A stretch of 64,000 nucleotides of DNA from Streptomyces populi (GCF_002911015.1 NZ_KZ626855.1:1-64000), one strand, 5' to 3'. Counted from the stretch's first letter, positions 23,735 through 33,071 are shown. Notes: generated by a model not told the origin, from the letters alone. Made by a program: numbers and translations.

Positions 23735-23776
23735 CGTGCGACGGCCCGGCTGTCACGTGCGACGGCCCGGCTGTCA
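23735..23776. repeat. perfect 21-bp tandem repeat in a divergent promoter
   Basis: The unit beginning CGTGCGACGG and ending GGCTGTCA occurs twice in tandem, 23735-23755 and 23756-23776, without a mismatch. The 21-bp period places the copies on the same helix face, and the site is 59 bases before the plus-strand ATG and about 110 before the DUF1275 start. It may be a double operator or a simple duplication. Confidence 0.75.
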
Positions 23777-23834
23777 GTGCCCCCTCCTAGGCTGCTGACC
23801 CACCGATTCGACGAGACGAGGGAGACGGAACGGC

Positions 23835-24257
23835 ATGGGCGGCGACTGCTGGACCCACACAGGACCGTACGAGCCCGACCTGGCGGCCGCGTTCCGCAGA
23901 GCCCAGGAGGAGCAACTGTCCGAGGACGACCACGGCTTCCCCGGCCGGACCGTGGAGGAGCTGTGGCGGGACCCGGACTGGCACGAGTACGTCTTCACCG
24001 GCGGCACCGCCACCGTCCTGGACCAGCCCGAGATGATCGACGCGACGGACTCCGACGACGGCCCGTTCATGCGTCCCCTGACGGACGAGGAGATCCGGGC
24101 CTGGGCCCCCGACGGCCGCCCCGCTCACGCCGACTGGGACGCGGCCCTGGATTCGGGCCGGCTGGACTTCCCCAGCCGTTCACAGGGCAGATGCACGGTG
24201 CTGTACGCCGACGGCGAGCCTGCACTGATCGGCTATTGGGGGGTCACCTCGGACTGA
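23835..24257 (+). CDS. conserved hypothetical protein
   Basis: A 140-residue acidic cytosolic protein starting MGGDCWTHTGPYEPDLAAAF. It is rich in Trp and Asp/Glu (EDDHGFPGRTVEELWRDPDW, then HEYVFTGGTATVLDQPEMID) and has no membrane segment or catalytic motif I recognise. Similar proteins are common in Streptomyces. Its last 25 bases overlap the end of the convergent glpD gene. ACGGC precedes the ATG, with no strong ribosome site. Confidence 0.7.
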   Translation: MGGDCWTHTGPYEPDLAAAFRRAQEEQLSEDDHGFPGRTVEELWRDPDWHEYVFTGGTATVLDQPEMIDATDSDDGPFMRPLTDEEIRAWAPDGRPAHADWDAALDSGRLDFPSRSQGRCTVLYADGEPALIGYWGVTSD

Positions 24258-25870
24258 GGGGTGTCGCCGTGCCGGACGCAGTGCTCCGCGGCCGTGTCGA
24301 GGGCCTCCCGGGCGGCGGCCACAGCGGCGGCCCGGTCCTGCGGCACCAGACCGATGCGGGTACGCCGGTCCAGGAGGTCGGCCTCGTCGAGGGCGCCCTC
24401 GTGCAGCACGGCCCACAGCAGCGCGGCCCGGGTGACGGGGTGTCCGGGCACCACGGGCTCGCCGAGCCGGGGATCACGGGCGGCGAGGGCGTGGACGGCG
24501 GGGGCCTCGGTGCCGTGGCGGCGGATCAGGTGGCCGGGGGCGGCCAGTGATCCGAGCCGGTGCGGGGCCGCCGCGCCGACCAGCGGCAGGGAGGCGGTCG
24601 TCGAGGGGCCGGCCCGCAGCCCCCGGGCCTCGACCGCCGCGTCGACGGCGTCCTGGGCCATGCGCCGGTAGGTGGTGAGTTTGCCGCCGACCACGGTGGT
24701 CACCCCGTCGTCGGAGGTGAGGACGGCGTGCCGGCGCGAGATGTCGGAGGTGCGGGCGGTCTCTCCGGAGCGGGCGGGCACGGTGTCGAGCAGGGGGCGC
24801 AGCCCCGCGAAGGCACCCACCACGTCGTCGCGCCGCACCGGGGCGTCCAGGGCCGAGCCGACGACGTCCAGCAGGAAGCCGACGTCCGACTCGGGCACCT
24901 CGGGCACGTCCGGCAGGTCCCCGTCGACGGGTTCGTCGGTCAGGCCGACGTACACGCGGCCGTCGTCCTGCGGCAGGACGAGGACGAACCTGTTGGTCTC
25001 GCCCGGGATCGGGATGTGCAGACCCGCGGGCAGCGGGCCGAACAGGTCGGCGCGCAGCACCAGATGGGTTCCGCGCGAGGGGCGGATCCGGATGCCCTCG
25101 ACCAGTTCGCCCGCCCAGACGCCGGAGGCGTTGACGACCGCGCGGGCCCTGATCTCGCCCTCTTCCCCGGTCAGTTCGTCACGTACGCGGGCGACGGTCC
25201 CGCCGGTCCCGAGGACCCTGACCCGGGTGAGGATCTTCGCGCCGTGGGCGGCGGCGGTGCGGGCGAGCGCCGTGACGAGCCGGGCGTCGTCGGTCACCTT
25301 GCCGTCCCAGGACAGCAGCCCGCCGCGCAGGCCCGCGGGGCGCACGGACGGCGCCAGGTGCCGGGCCTCCACCGCGGAGAGGCGGCGCGGCGCGGGCAGG
25401 GTGGCGCGGGAGGTGCGGGCGGCGAGCCGCAGGGTGTCCCCGGCCCGGAAGCCGGCCCAGGCCAGGGAGGCCTGGCCGCGTGACACCAACGGGGTCAGGG
25501 GCAGCACGAAGGGCTGGGCGCGCACCAGGTGGGGGGCGGTGCGCTCCATGAGGACACCGCGTTCGACCGCGCTCTCGTGGGCGACGTCGAGCTGTCCGGA
25601 GGCGAGGTAGCGCAGTCCGCCGTGGATGAGCTTGGAACTCCAGCGCGAGGTGCCGAAGGCGAGGTCGTGGGCGTCGACGGCGACGACGCTCAGACCGCGC
25701 GCGGCCGCGTCCAGGGCGACGCCGGCGCCGGTGGCGCCGAGTCCGACGACCAGGAGGTCCACGGTGTCGCCGCCCACGGCCTCGGCCAGTTCACGGCGGC
25801 GGCGGGCGGCGGAGAGCGACGATCCGGGCGCCGGGGCGGCCGGGCCGGACGGACTGCTCGTGGGACTCAT
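24233..25870 (-). CDS. glpD: FAD-dependent glycerol-3-phosphate dehydrogenase
   Basis: 545 residues. The FAD site DLLVVGLGATGAGVALDAAAR is near residue 38-58, and the GlpD signatures GTSRWSSKLIHGGLRYL and GGKLTTYRRMAQDAVD are present. The C-terminal helical cap (about 400-530) ends the protein. It oxidises glycerol 3-phosphate to dihydroxyacetone phosphate at the membrane, feeding electrons to menaquinone. It overlaps the TetR gene (ATGA), not glpF or glpK. The next genes across the divergent promoter encode an alkyl-DHAP-synthase-like enzyme and a lipid kinase, so it may supply DHAP for lipid synthesis rather than glycerol catabolism. Confidence 0.92.
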   Translation of the reverse strand: MSPTSSPSGPAAPAPGSSLSAARRRRELAEAVGGDTVDLLVVGLGATGAGVALDAAARGLSVVAVDAHDLAFGTSRWSSKLIHGGLRYLASGQLDVAHESAVERGVLMERTAPHLVRAQPFVLPLTPLVSRGQASLAWAGFRAGDTLRLAARTSRATLPAPRRLSAVEARHLAPSVRPAGLRGGLLSWDGKVTDDARLVTALARTAAAHGAKILTRVRVLGTGGTVARVRDELTGEEGEIRARAVVNASGVWAGELVEGIRIRPSRGTHLVLRADLFGPLPAGLHIPIPGETNRFVLVLPQDDGRVYVGLTDEPVDGDLPDVPEVPESDVGFLLDVVGSALDAPVRRDDVVGAFAGLRPLLDTVPARSGETARTSDISRRHAVLTSDDGVTTVVGGKLTTYRRMAQDAVDAAVEARGLRAGPSTTASLPLVGAAAPHRLGSLAAPGHLIRRHGTEAPAVHALAARDPRLGEPVVPGHPVTRAALLWAVLHEGALDEADLLDRRTRIGLVPQDRAAAVAAAREALDTAAEHCVRHGDTPQSEVTPQ

Positions 25871-26466
25871 GGCGTGAGGGTCCTCTCCAGAAGGGTGCGC
25901 AACTCGTCGAGAAAGGCGGTGCTGGTCAGTTCGGGGTCGTCCTCGTCGGTCATGGTCCGCAGCGACAGGGTGAAGGACTGGACCACGAGCAGCACGGAAC
26001 GGGCCTGGCGTCTCGTGGGGGCGATCCGCACCGAGCCGTCGGCGTGCCCCTGCTCCAGGGCGTCGCCGAGGAGTTCCAGGAGGGCCTCCTGGCTGGCGCC
26101 GCGGCGGTCCAGCACGTAGGGGAGCAGGAGTTCGGGGTCCACGTCGATGATCTTGCGGAAGAGCGGGTGGGCCCGGAAGCCCTCCACCCCGGCCACGAGA
26201 CCGTCCACGATCAGGGTCCGCGTGTGCCCGTCCGGCTGGGGCTCCGGCATGGCGCGGGTCGCCACGTCGATCCACTCACGGGTCATCAGGTCGCCGACGA
26301 GCGAGCGCACGTCGGGCCAGCGCCGGTAGAGCGTCATGCGCGAGACACCGGCGCGGCGGGCCACGTCGGTCAGGGTGGTACGCCGGACTCCGACCGCCAG
26401 GACACAGTCGCGTACGGCGTCGAGGACGGGGTCACCGTCCGAGTGGTTGTGACGAATGGGCGCCAT
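25867..26466 (-). CDS. TetR family regulator of the glycerolipid module
   Basis: 199 residues. The helix-turn-helix is at about 14-60: VLDAVRDCVLAVGVRRTTLT, then ARRAGVSRMTLYRRWPDVRS. The C-terminal domain contains GASQEALLELLGDALEQGHADG with no identifiable ligand pocket. It overlaps glpD by 4 bp and starts only 75 bases from the divergent flavoenzyme gene, so one operator between them (26467-26481) could control both directions. Confidence 0.9.
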   Translation of the reverse strand: MAPIRHNHSDGDPVLDAVRDCVLAVGVRRTTLTDVARRAGVSRMTLYRRWPDVRSLVGDLMTREWIDVATRAMPEPQPDGHTRTLIVDGLVAGVEGFRAHPLFRKIIDVDPELLLPYVLDRRGASQEALLELLGDALEQGHADGSVRIAPTRRQARSVLLVVQSFTLSLRTMTDEDDPELTSTAFLDELRTLLERTLTP

Positions 26467-26481
26467 GTGTCACAGTGTAAC
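26467..26481. promoter_or_regulatory. imperfect palindrome, candidate TetR operator
   Basis: GTGTCACAGTGTAAC has the CAC-A-GTG centre and GT/AC ends of a two-fold site. It begins directly before the TetR ATG and 60 bases upstream of the divergent flavoenzyme start, inside the only shared promoter region. Confidence 0.5.
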
Positions 26482-26540
26482 GCCCTGAGCGGCCGTGCGG
26501 GAGCCGGCGCGTCGCGAACCGACCGATGAGGACTACGTTC

Positions 26541-28130
26541 ATGGACATGCTGTGGAGTGGCTGGGGCGACCCGGCGAAGGCGGCGCCGCTGCCCGACGCG
26601 GTGACCGGCCTGCTGAGGGACCTGCTCGGCGTCAAGCCGCGGGACACCGCCCCGCACGCCCTCGACGAGATCCCCCTCTCCGAGCCCGCGCCGGACCCGG
26701 CCCTGCGCGCGCTCGCGGACGCCGTCGGCGGCCCGGCGCACGTGCGCACCGACGCGGAGACCCGGATCCGGCACACCCGCGGGAAGTCCACGCCCGATCT
26801 GCTGAAGATCCGCGCGGGCGACGCCGGGGACGCCCCCGCGGCCGTCGTGCTGCCCTCCACCCACGACGAGGTCCTCGCCGTACTGCGCGCGTGCGCCGAA
26901 CACGGCCTCGCCGTCGTGCCGTTCGGCGGCGGCACCTCCGTCGTCGGCGGCCTCGCCCCGGAGCGCAGCGCCTTCGTCGCCCTCGACCTGCGCCGGATGA
27001 ACGCGATGCTCGCCATCGACCCCGTCTCGCGGACCGCGACGCTCCAGCCGGGCCTACGCGCACCCGACGCGGAGGCGCTCCTGGCCGAGTACGGCTTCAC
27101 CCTCGGGCACTTCCCGCAGTCCTACGAATGGGCCACCATCGGCGGGTTCGCCGCCGCCCGCTCCAGCGGTCAGGCCTCCGCCGGATACGGCCGCTTCGAC
27201 GAGATGGTCCTCGGTCTGACCCTCGCGACCCCGGAGGGCACCCTGGACACGGGCCGCGCCCCCCGCTCGGCGGCCGGTCCCGACCTGCGGCAGCTGGTCC
27301 TCGGCTCCGAGGGCGCCTTCGGCGTCATCACCTCCGTCACCGTACGGATCAGACCGCTGCCGCGGACGCGCGTCTACGAGGGGTGGCGGTTCGCCTCGTT
27401 CGAGGAGGGCGCGACCGCCCTGCGCCGGCTCGCCCAGGACGGTCCGCGCCCCACGGTGCTGCGGCTGTCCGACGAGACCGAGACCTTCGTCGGACTCGCC
27501 CAGCCCGACGCCATCGGTTCGGCCGGGGCCCCGGCGGCCGCCGGCTGCACGGCGATCGCCGGGTACGAGGGGACCGAGGAGGAGACCGCGCGCCGCCGCG
27601 AGGAGGCCGCGGCGGTCCTGCGCGCGGCCGGGGGCACCTACCTGGGCGCCGAGCCCGGCGAACGCTGGGCGCACGGCCGCTACTCGGCGCCGTACCTGCG
27701 CGACGCGCTGCTCGACGCCGGGGCCTTCGCCGAGACCCTGGAGACCGCGACCTTCTGGTCCCGCGTCCCCGAGCTGTACGCCGCCGTGCGCACCGCGCTG
27801 ACCGAGACCCTGACCGCCGCGGGAACCCCGCCCCTGGTCATGTGCCACATCTCGCACGTGTACGAGAACGGCGCCTCGCTCTACTTCACCGTGGTCTCGG
27901 CGCAGGGCGAGGACGCCGTGGCCCACTGGGCACCGGCCAAGGAAGCCGCCAACGAGGCCGTGCTGAGCGCGGGCGGGACCATCAGCCACCACCACGGGGT
28001 GGGCACGGACCACCGCGACTGGTACCTCCGCGAGGCGGGGCCGCTGGGCGTCGAGGCCCTGCGGGCCGTCAAGCGGCGGCTGGACCCCGACGACGTGCTG
28101 AACCCCGGGATCCTGCTCCCCGTCGACTGA
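26541..28130 (+). CDS. FAD-binding oxidase of the alkyl-DHAP synthase group
   Basis: 529 residues from the ATG at 26541 (GAGGA at 8 bases; another ATG is at 26526). The PCMH-type FAD domain includes VVPFGGGTSVVGGL near 133-146 and HFPQSYEWATIGGFAAARSS; the C-terminal part ends RRLDPDDVLNPGILLP. The HHHGVGTDHR box (about 490) matches the catalytic His-rich motif of alkylglycerone-phosphate synthase, which swaps the acyl chain of acyl-DHAP for a fatty alcohol to form ether lipids. Closely related D-lactate or glycolate oxidases usually lack that box. Its GlpD and lipid-kinase neighbours support a glycerolipid role. Confidence 0.82.
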   Translation: MDMLWSGWGDPAKAAPLPDAVTGLLRDLLGVKPRDTAPHALDEIPLSEPAPDPALRALADAVGGPAHVRTDAETRIRHTRGKSTPDLLKIRAGDAGDAPAAVVLPSTHDEVLAVLRACAEHGLAVVPFGGGTSVVGGLAPERSAFVALDLRRMNAMLAIDPVSRTATLQPGLRAPDAEALLAEYGFTLGHFPQSYEWATIGGFAAARSSGQASAGYGRFDEMVLGLTLATPEGTLDTGRAPRSAAGPDLRQLVLGSEGAFGVITSVTVRIRPLPRTRVYEGWRFASFEEGATALRRLAQDGPRPTVLRLSDETETFVGLAQPDAIGSAGAPAAAGCTAIAGYEGTEEETARRREEAAAVLRAAGGTYLGAEPGERWAHGRYSAPYLRDALLDAGAFAETLETATFWSRVPELYAAVRTALTETLTAAGTPPLVMCHISHVYENGASLYFTVVSAQGEDAVAHWAPAKEAANEAVLSAGGTISHHHGVGTDHRDWYLREAGPLGVEALRAVKRRLDPDDVLNPGILLPVD

Positions 28131-28307
28131 CACCCGACGCGCACGCGCTCCGGCGGCCCGAGACCGCCGGAGACGTCGCCCGGTTCCGGCCGCCCCGGCT
28201 CCCGCCCCCACGGGCGGGGCTCCCGGCTCCGGCACCGGCACCGCTGCCGCGCACAGCTTCCGCCCCTGCCCCGCTCCGTCCCACCGTCACTGCCCGGAGG
28301 CACACCG

Positions 28308-29189
28308 ATGCGACAGTTCACCGCCGTCGTCAACCCCACCGCGGGCGGCTCCACCGGGGCGGCGGCGCTGCTCCCGGTCGCCCGCCTGCTGCGGGAGGCC
28401 GGAGCCGGACTGGAGACCGAGTACAGCCGCAGTCTGGCCCACGCGCAGGAACTCGCGCTGCGCGCCGGGGAACGGGGCCGGGTCGTCCTCGCCGTGGGCG
28501 GAGACGGGATCGCGGGCGGCATCGGCGGCGCCCTCAGCGGGACGGACACCGTGCTGGGCCTGGTCCCGGCCGGCCGCGGCAACGACTTCGCCCGCGCGCT
28601 CCGGCTGCCCACCGCCGCCGCGGACCTGACCCGTGTCCTGTTGCACCACGAGCCGCGGCGCGTCGACACCATCGAGGTGGAATCGGCGGTGCACCCGCGC
28701 ACCGTGGTGCTCGGCAGCGTGTACGCGGGCGTCGACGCCCTCGCCAATCAGCACGCCAACCAGGCGCGCGTGCTGCGCGGGGCCGCCTCGTACTACGCCG
28801 GAGGCCTGCGCGCGGTCACCGGGTGGCGTCCGGTGTCGTACCGCGTCACCGTCGACGGGGAGGAACACTTCCACCGCGGTTACACCGTCGTGGCCGCCAA
28901 CTCCGCCTACTACGGTTCCGGGCGCATCATCGCCCCGCTGGCCCTGACGGACGACGGCCTGCTGGACGTCGTCATGATCCGGCAGGCCCCGCGGCGGCTG
29001 TTCTTCACCCTCATGAACGAGCTGAAGACCGGCGCGCACGTCGCGCGGCCGGAAGTGGTGGTCCTGCGGGGCCGGGAGATCCGCATCGAGGCGGACCGGC
29101 CGGTGCCCTACGGCGCCGACGGGGAGGTCGAGGCCACCCTCCCCGTCACGGCCCGGGTGCGGCCGGGCGACCTGTCCATGCTCTTCTGA
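28308..29189 (+). CDS. diacylglycerol kinase-like lipid kinase (YegS/DagK family)
   Basis: 293 residues with a GGAGG ribosome site. The kinase domain has NPTAGGSTG near residue 10, the catalytic GGDG loop in VLAVGGDGIAGGIGGAL, and PAGRGNDFARAL, all standard for the family; the C-terminal beta domain ends with PYGADGEVEATLPV. It phosphorylates a lipid or long-chain base with ATP at the membrane. It lies 177 bases after the alkyl-DHAP-synthase-like gene on the same strand and so may act on its product. Confidence 0.9.
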   Translation: MRQFTAVVNPTAGGSTGAAALLPVARLLREAGAGLETEYSRSLAHAQELALRAGERGRVVLAVGGDGIAGGIGGALSGTDTVLGLVPAGRGNDFARALRLPTAAADLTRVLLHHEPRRVDTIEVESAVHPRTVVLGSVYAGVDALANQHANQARVLRGAASYYAGGLRAVTGWRPVSYRVTVDGEEHFHRGYTVVAANSAYYGSGRIIAPLALTDDGLLDVVMIRQAPRRLFFTLMNELKTGAHVARPEVVVLRGREIRIEADRPVPYGADGEVEATLPVTARVRPGDLSMLF

Positions 29190-29218
29190 CCGGCCCGGCC
29201 CCGGTGCGCCGCCGCGGG

Positions 29219-30199
29219 TCAGCCCGCGGTGGTCTCGCCGCTCGCGCTGCCCGCCAGCCACTGGTCCCAGCTCAGGTTGAAGGAGGCGTAGCCGTTGTCG
29301 GCCGAGGCCTTCGCACGCGGGGAGCCGGTGACGGAGACCGGGTCGCCCTGCTTGACCTGGCCGTAGAACCACTTGGCGTCGGTGATCGACAGGTGGACAC
29401 AGCCGTGCGAGCCCCGGGCGCTGCCGCTGCCGGGGTTCGGGTCACCGGTCGAGTAGTGGACGTAGGTCCCGGACTGGGTCAGGTGGACGTCCCAGGGAAG
29501 CGTCAGGTCGTAGTAGTTCGCGTCGCCCTTGTTGCAGCTGATGCCGACGCTGCACGAGGTCATGTGGACCTTCTCCTGCTTGTCGATCACCGCCATCACG
29601 CCGTTCCACGTGGGGAATTCTGCGCTTCCCGCATTGATCGACAGCGTCCGCACGGGCGCGCCGTTCTTCGTGACCTTCATCGTGTGACCGGTGACCGACA
29701 CGTCCGCGCGGACGTCGTCGCCGACGGTGAAGTCGTGGACGTAGGAACGCGTGCCGTAGCGGCCGTTGCCGTTGGCGACGCCCTTCAGGTCCGCGGTGAC
29801 CTTCACCTTGGTGCCGGCCGCCCAGTAGGACTTGGGCCGCCAGTCGGCGCGCCGGTCACCGAACCAGTGCCACGCGCCCGTCATCGGCTTGGAGCTGGTG
29901 ACCTTCATGTGCTTCTCGATGTCGGCGCGGGCCTTCTGCCCCACCGGATTGGTGAAGATCACCGAGATCGGCATCGCGACGCCGACCGTGGCACCGGTCT
30001 GCGGAGTGATCGTCTCCAGCAGCATCGGCGGCCCGGCGGGCTTCGTCGGAGACGGCTTCGCGCTGGCCGCCGGCTTCTTCGACCCGCCCTTCCCGTCGTC
30101 CGAACTCGCCTTCGTCTTGCCCCCGCCGCCGCAGGCGCTGGTCCCCGCCAGCACCGCCGCCATGACGATTGCCATCGATATCCCGCTACGTCGCTTCAC
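29219..30199 (-). CDS. L,D-transpeptidase lipoprotein
   Basis: 326 residues. The signal peptide ends at a relaxed lipobox (GTSAC, Cys23), then a Lys/Ser/Pro linker (about 24-58). An Ig-like domain (about 60-150) precedes the YkuD catalytic domain (about 165-295), with the active site GSHGCVHLSI, catalytic Cys in HGC and a conserved upstream His in YVHYSTG. A C-terminal tail ends SWDQWLAG. The layout is that of the mycobacterial LdtMt2 type, which makes 3-3 crosslinks in peptidoglycan on the outer membrane face. It converges with the lipid kinase gene. Confidence 0.93.
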   Translation of the reverse strand: MKRRSGISMAIVMAAVLAGTSACGGGGKTKASSDDGKGGSKKPAASAKPSPTKPAGPPMLLETITPQTGATVGVAMPISVIFTNPVGQKARADIEKHMKVTSSKPMTGAWHWFGDRRADWRPKSYWAAGTKVKVTADLKGVANGNGRYGTRSYVHDFTVGDDVRADVSVTGHTMKVTKNGAPVRTLSINAGSAEFPTWNGVMAVIDKQEKVHMTSCSVGISCNKGDANYYDLTLPWDVHLTQSGTYVHYSTGDPNPGSGSARGSHGCVHLSITDAKWFYGQVKQGDPVSVTGSPRAKASADNGYASFNLSWDQWLAGSASGETTAG

Positions 30200-30374
30200 T
30201 TCTACCCCGGCTCACAATCGTGCCTGCCTCACTTCTCTTTTGGACTGCGGGCACCGGTCCGCGGTTGCAGTGAATGTGTAAAGCGCGGTTCAAAACCCCG
30301 CTCGGGAGGCTCTCGTTCACGCCGGTCCGGCCCGAGGCGCCGGACGGCGCGGGAGCGGCCTCACGGGAGAGCCG

Positions 30375-31895
30375 TCAGCCCGTACGCCGTCCCGTCGTCC
30401 CTCTTCCCGCACCGCCCCCGGCGAGATTCCTGGAGCGCGTTCCCCGGGCCGCGCCGCCCCCATCCGGCGTCGCCGCGGCTTCTCCCGCCGGTGTCCGTGC
30501 GCCGGAGCGGACGAGCGGGACCAGCACTCCGGCACCGGCCACGGACAGCACGGCGACCACCCGCAGCACCCCGTCGATCGCCGAACCGTCGGACGCCGCG
30601 GCACCGGCGGATCCACTGACCTCCTCCAGCACGGTCGCGGCCACCGTCACGGCCGCCGCACCCCACAGCACCAGCGAGGTGAGCACCAGCCCGGACGCCG
30701 CCGCCAGCCGCCCGGCGGACACGTACGACTGGGTCGCCGCGTTGGTGAGTGCCCAGCCGAGCCCGACGCCCGCTCCGACCACCGCGAACACCGCGGCGTA
30801 GAGCGGCAGCGGACGCGCCCAGGTCAGCGCGGCGAGCGCCACCCCGCTCAGCAGCAGCCCCACCGCCATCAGCACCTCCGCCCGCCACCGGCGCGCCAGA
30901 TGGCCAGACCAGTAGCTCGCCGCGCCGACCCCCGCCGACAGCGCCAGGAAGACCACTCCCGACTCCAGCGGTGACAGTCCGCGTGCCTGCTCCAGGTACA
31001 GCGCCGCCAGCACCGCGACGAGGCAGTACACGATGTTCGACACCGTCCCGGCCGCCGTCACGGTCACGAACGGCCGGTTGCGCAGCAGGGACAGCTCGAT
31101 CAGCGGTTCCGTCGTCCGCCGCTCGACCACCGCGAACAGGCCCAGCATGGCCGCGCCCGCGGCGAAGCACGCCACGGTGGCCGCCGAGCCCCAGCCCCAG
31201 TCCGATCCCTGGTCGACGGCGAGCATGACGGCCGTCAGACCGCCGGCCAGGGTGACGGCGCCCGGCAGGTCCATCCCCCGCACGGCCCCCTCGTCCCGCG
31301 ACTCCGTCACGTACCGCAGCGCCAGCAGCGCCGCCAGCGCGCAGAAGGGCACGTTCAGCAGGAAGACCGCGCGCCAGCTGACGAGTTCGGCGAAGGTCCC
31401 GCCGACGAAGGGGCCGAGCGCCGTGCCGATGGCGCTGAAGGCGAGGACCGTTCCGACGGCGCGGCCCTGGCGTCCGTCACGGAAGTGCGCGGTCACCACC
31501 GCGACCGCGATCGGCAGGACCAGTGCCGCCGCCGTCCCCTGGACCACGCGTCCCGCGGTCAGCCACGCCGCGTTCCGCGCGGCGCTGCACACCACCGACA
31601 TCGCGGCGAAGCCCGTCAGCCCGATGACGAGGACCCGTCTTCGGCCGTAGAGGTCGGCCGCCCGCCCGGCGACGATCATCAGTGCCCCGAGGGTCAGCAT
31701 GTAGCCGCTCACCAGCCACTGCAGGTTCGTGGCCGGCGTCCCGAAGTCGCGGGCGATCACGGGCAGCATCAGGTTCAGCGCGAACCAGTCCAGCTCGACC
31801 AGCAGCACCGCGATCGCGGCCGCGGCGATGACCGCGCGGTCCCGGCGCGAGAACAGTGTGGCCGTCCGTCCTGCGGATCCGCTCACGACGACCAT
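30375..31895 (-). CDS. DHA2-family (14-TM) MFS exporter
   Basis: 506 residues with about 14 membrane helices. Motif A appears as GRAADLYGRRRVLV after TM2, and WLVSGYMLTLGALMI and GTALGPFVGGTFAELVSWRAVF are the motif C and D1-type regions of the EmrB/QacA group. Members export drugs or metabolites with proton exchange. The acidic LLVELDWFALNLMLP in TM1 is the family's conserved Asp. It stands between the transpeptidase and the methyltransferase gene without an adjacent regulator. The C-terminal 45 residues are a Gly/Arg/Thr-rich tail. Confidence 0.9.
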   Translation of the reverse strand: MVVVSGSAGRTATLFSRRDRAVIAAAAIAVLLVELDWFALNLMLPVIARDFGTPATNLQWLVSGYMLTLGALMIVAGRAADLYGRRRVLVIGLTGFAAMSVVCSAARNAAWLTAGRVVQGTAAALVLPIAVAVVTAHFRDGRQGRAVGTVLAFSAIGTALGPFVGGTFAELVSWRAVFLLNVPFCALAALLALRYVTESRDEGAVRGMDLPGAVTLAGGLTAVMLAVDQGSDWGWGSAATVACFAAGAAMLGLFAVVERRTTEPLIELSLLRNRPFVTVTAAGTVSNIVYCLVAVLAALYLEQARGLSPLESGVVFLALSAGVGAASYWSGHLARRWRAEVLMAVGLLLSGVALAALTWARPLPLYAAVFAVVGAGVGLGWALTNAATQSYVSAGRLAAASGLVLTSLVLWGAAAVTVAATVLEEVSGSAGAAASDGSAIDGVLRVVAVLSVAGAGVLVPLVRSGARTPAGEAAATPDGGGAARGTRSRNLAGGGAGRGTTGRRTG

Positions 31896-32124
31896 CCCCT
31901 GCCACGGGTCACCCCTCCAGCCAGCGTGCGTGCGCTCGCGGAGCCCCGCAACCGGAGCCCCGGCCGCCCGCGCCGCTCCGCGCGGGGCGCCCGGCCGGCC
32001 GCCTTCCTCGCAGGCGTCCTCTTCTTCCGATCAACTCCCTTGTCACACAGACCACATGACCGCTCCGAGTAGGATGACCGAACATTTGGCCTGCCCGCGT
32101 TCGCGTGGTGCGATGGGAGCTAGC

Positions 32125-32913
32125 ATGACGATCGACCGACAGTCGTTTCCGCCGCTCGACACCAGCAAGGCGCATCCCGCGCGGGTCTACGACTGGCTGC
32201 TGGGCGGCAAGGACAACTACCCGGTCGACGAGGCCGTGGCGGAGAAGCTGCCGCCCGAGGCCCGGGACGCGGCCCGGCAGAACCGCGAGTTCATGCACCG
32301 GGCGTCCGCCTGGCTCGCCGAGCAGGGCGTCGACCAGTTCCTGGACATAGGCACCGGGATTCCCACCCAGCCCAACCTGCACCAGATCGTCCAGGGCATC
32401 ACGCCCTCGGCGAAGGTCGTCTACACCGACAACGACCCGATCGTGCTGCGTCACGCCGAGGCGCTCCTGGTCAGCCGTCCCGAGGGCGTCACCGACTACA
32501 TCCAGGCCGATGTGCGGCAGCCGCAGGACATCGTCCAACACGCCCGGCACATCCTGGACTTCAGCCGCCCGATCGCGCTGTCGCTGATCGCGCTGATGCA
32601 CTTCATCCCCGACGACCAGGACGCCCACTCCATCGTCCGCAACCTGGTCGGGACGCTGCCCCAGGGCAGTTACCTCGTGCTGTCGCACGCCTCCTCCGAC
32701 GTGTACCCGGAACTCTCCGCGCAGGTCACCGCCGAGTACGCCAAGGGCGGCATCCAGCTCGGCTTCCGTACCCGGGCGGAGGTGGAGCTCTTCTTCGACG
32801 GCCTCGACCTCGTCTCCCCCGGCCTGGTGACGGCGACGGAGTGGTTCAGGACGGACCGGGCACCGGCGCAGGAGGGCAGCGGCATCTACGCGGGAGTGGC
32901 ACGCGTCCGCTGA
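32125..32913 (+). CDS. DUF574-type SAM-dependent methyltransferase
   Basis: 262 residues from the ATG at 32125 (GGGAG at 4-8 bases). The opening ARVYDWLLGGKDNYPVDEAV and QFLDIGTGIPTQPNLHQIVQ (SAM-binding loop), then VVYTDNDPIVLRHAEALLV, are the signature of the large Streptomyces Methyltransf_19 (DUF574) family. The substrate of these enzymes is unknown, though several sit in secondary metabolite loci. It is divergent from the exporter. Confidence 0.9.
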   Translation: MTIDRQSFPPLDTSKAHPARVYDWLLGGKDNYPVDEAVAEKLPPEARDAARQNREFMHRASAWLAEQGVDQFLDIGTGIPTQPNLHQIVQGITPSAKVVYTDNDPIVLRHAEALLVSRPEGVTDYIQADVRQPQDIVQHARHILDFSRPIALSLIALMHFIPDDQDAHSIVRNLVGTLPQGSYLVLSHASSDVYPELSAQVTAEYAKGGIQLGFRTRAEVELFFDGLDLVSPGLVTATEWFRTDRAPAQEGSGIYAGVARVR

Positions 32914-33071
32914 GCGGTACGGCAACCGGCGGAGCCGCGCCCCGGGGGATCCGTGCGGCGCGGTCCCGCATCGCGTCCATGCGGGTGGCGTACGGGCCGG
33001 CGGCGAGCCCCCGGCGGCACGAGCGGCGTTGTGCAGGGTGCCAACTCACGATCAGTCAGAGAGGACGCCCC

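Noticed and set aside
26495..30619. 1374-residue frame running across several genes on the plus strand
   Set aside because: It spans the flavoenzyme, lipid kinase and transpeptidase genes, is low-complexity Arg/Pro/Ala, and has no recognisable domain.
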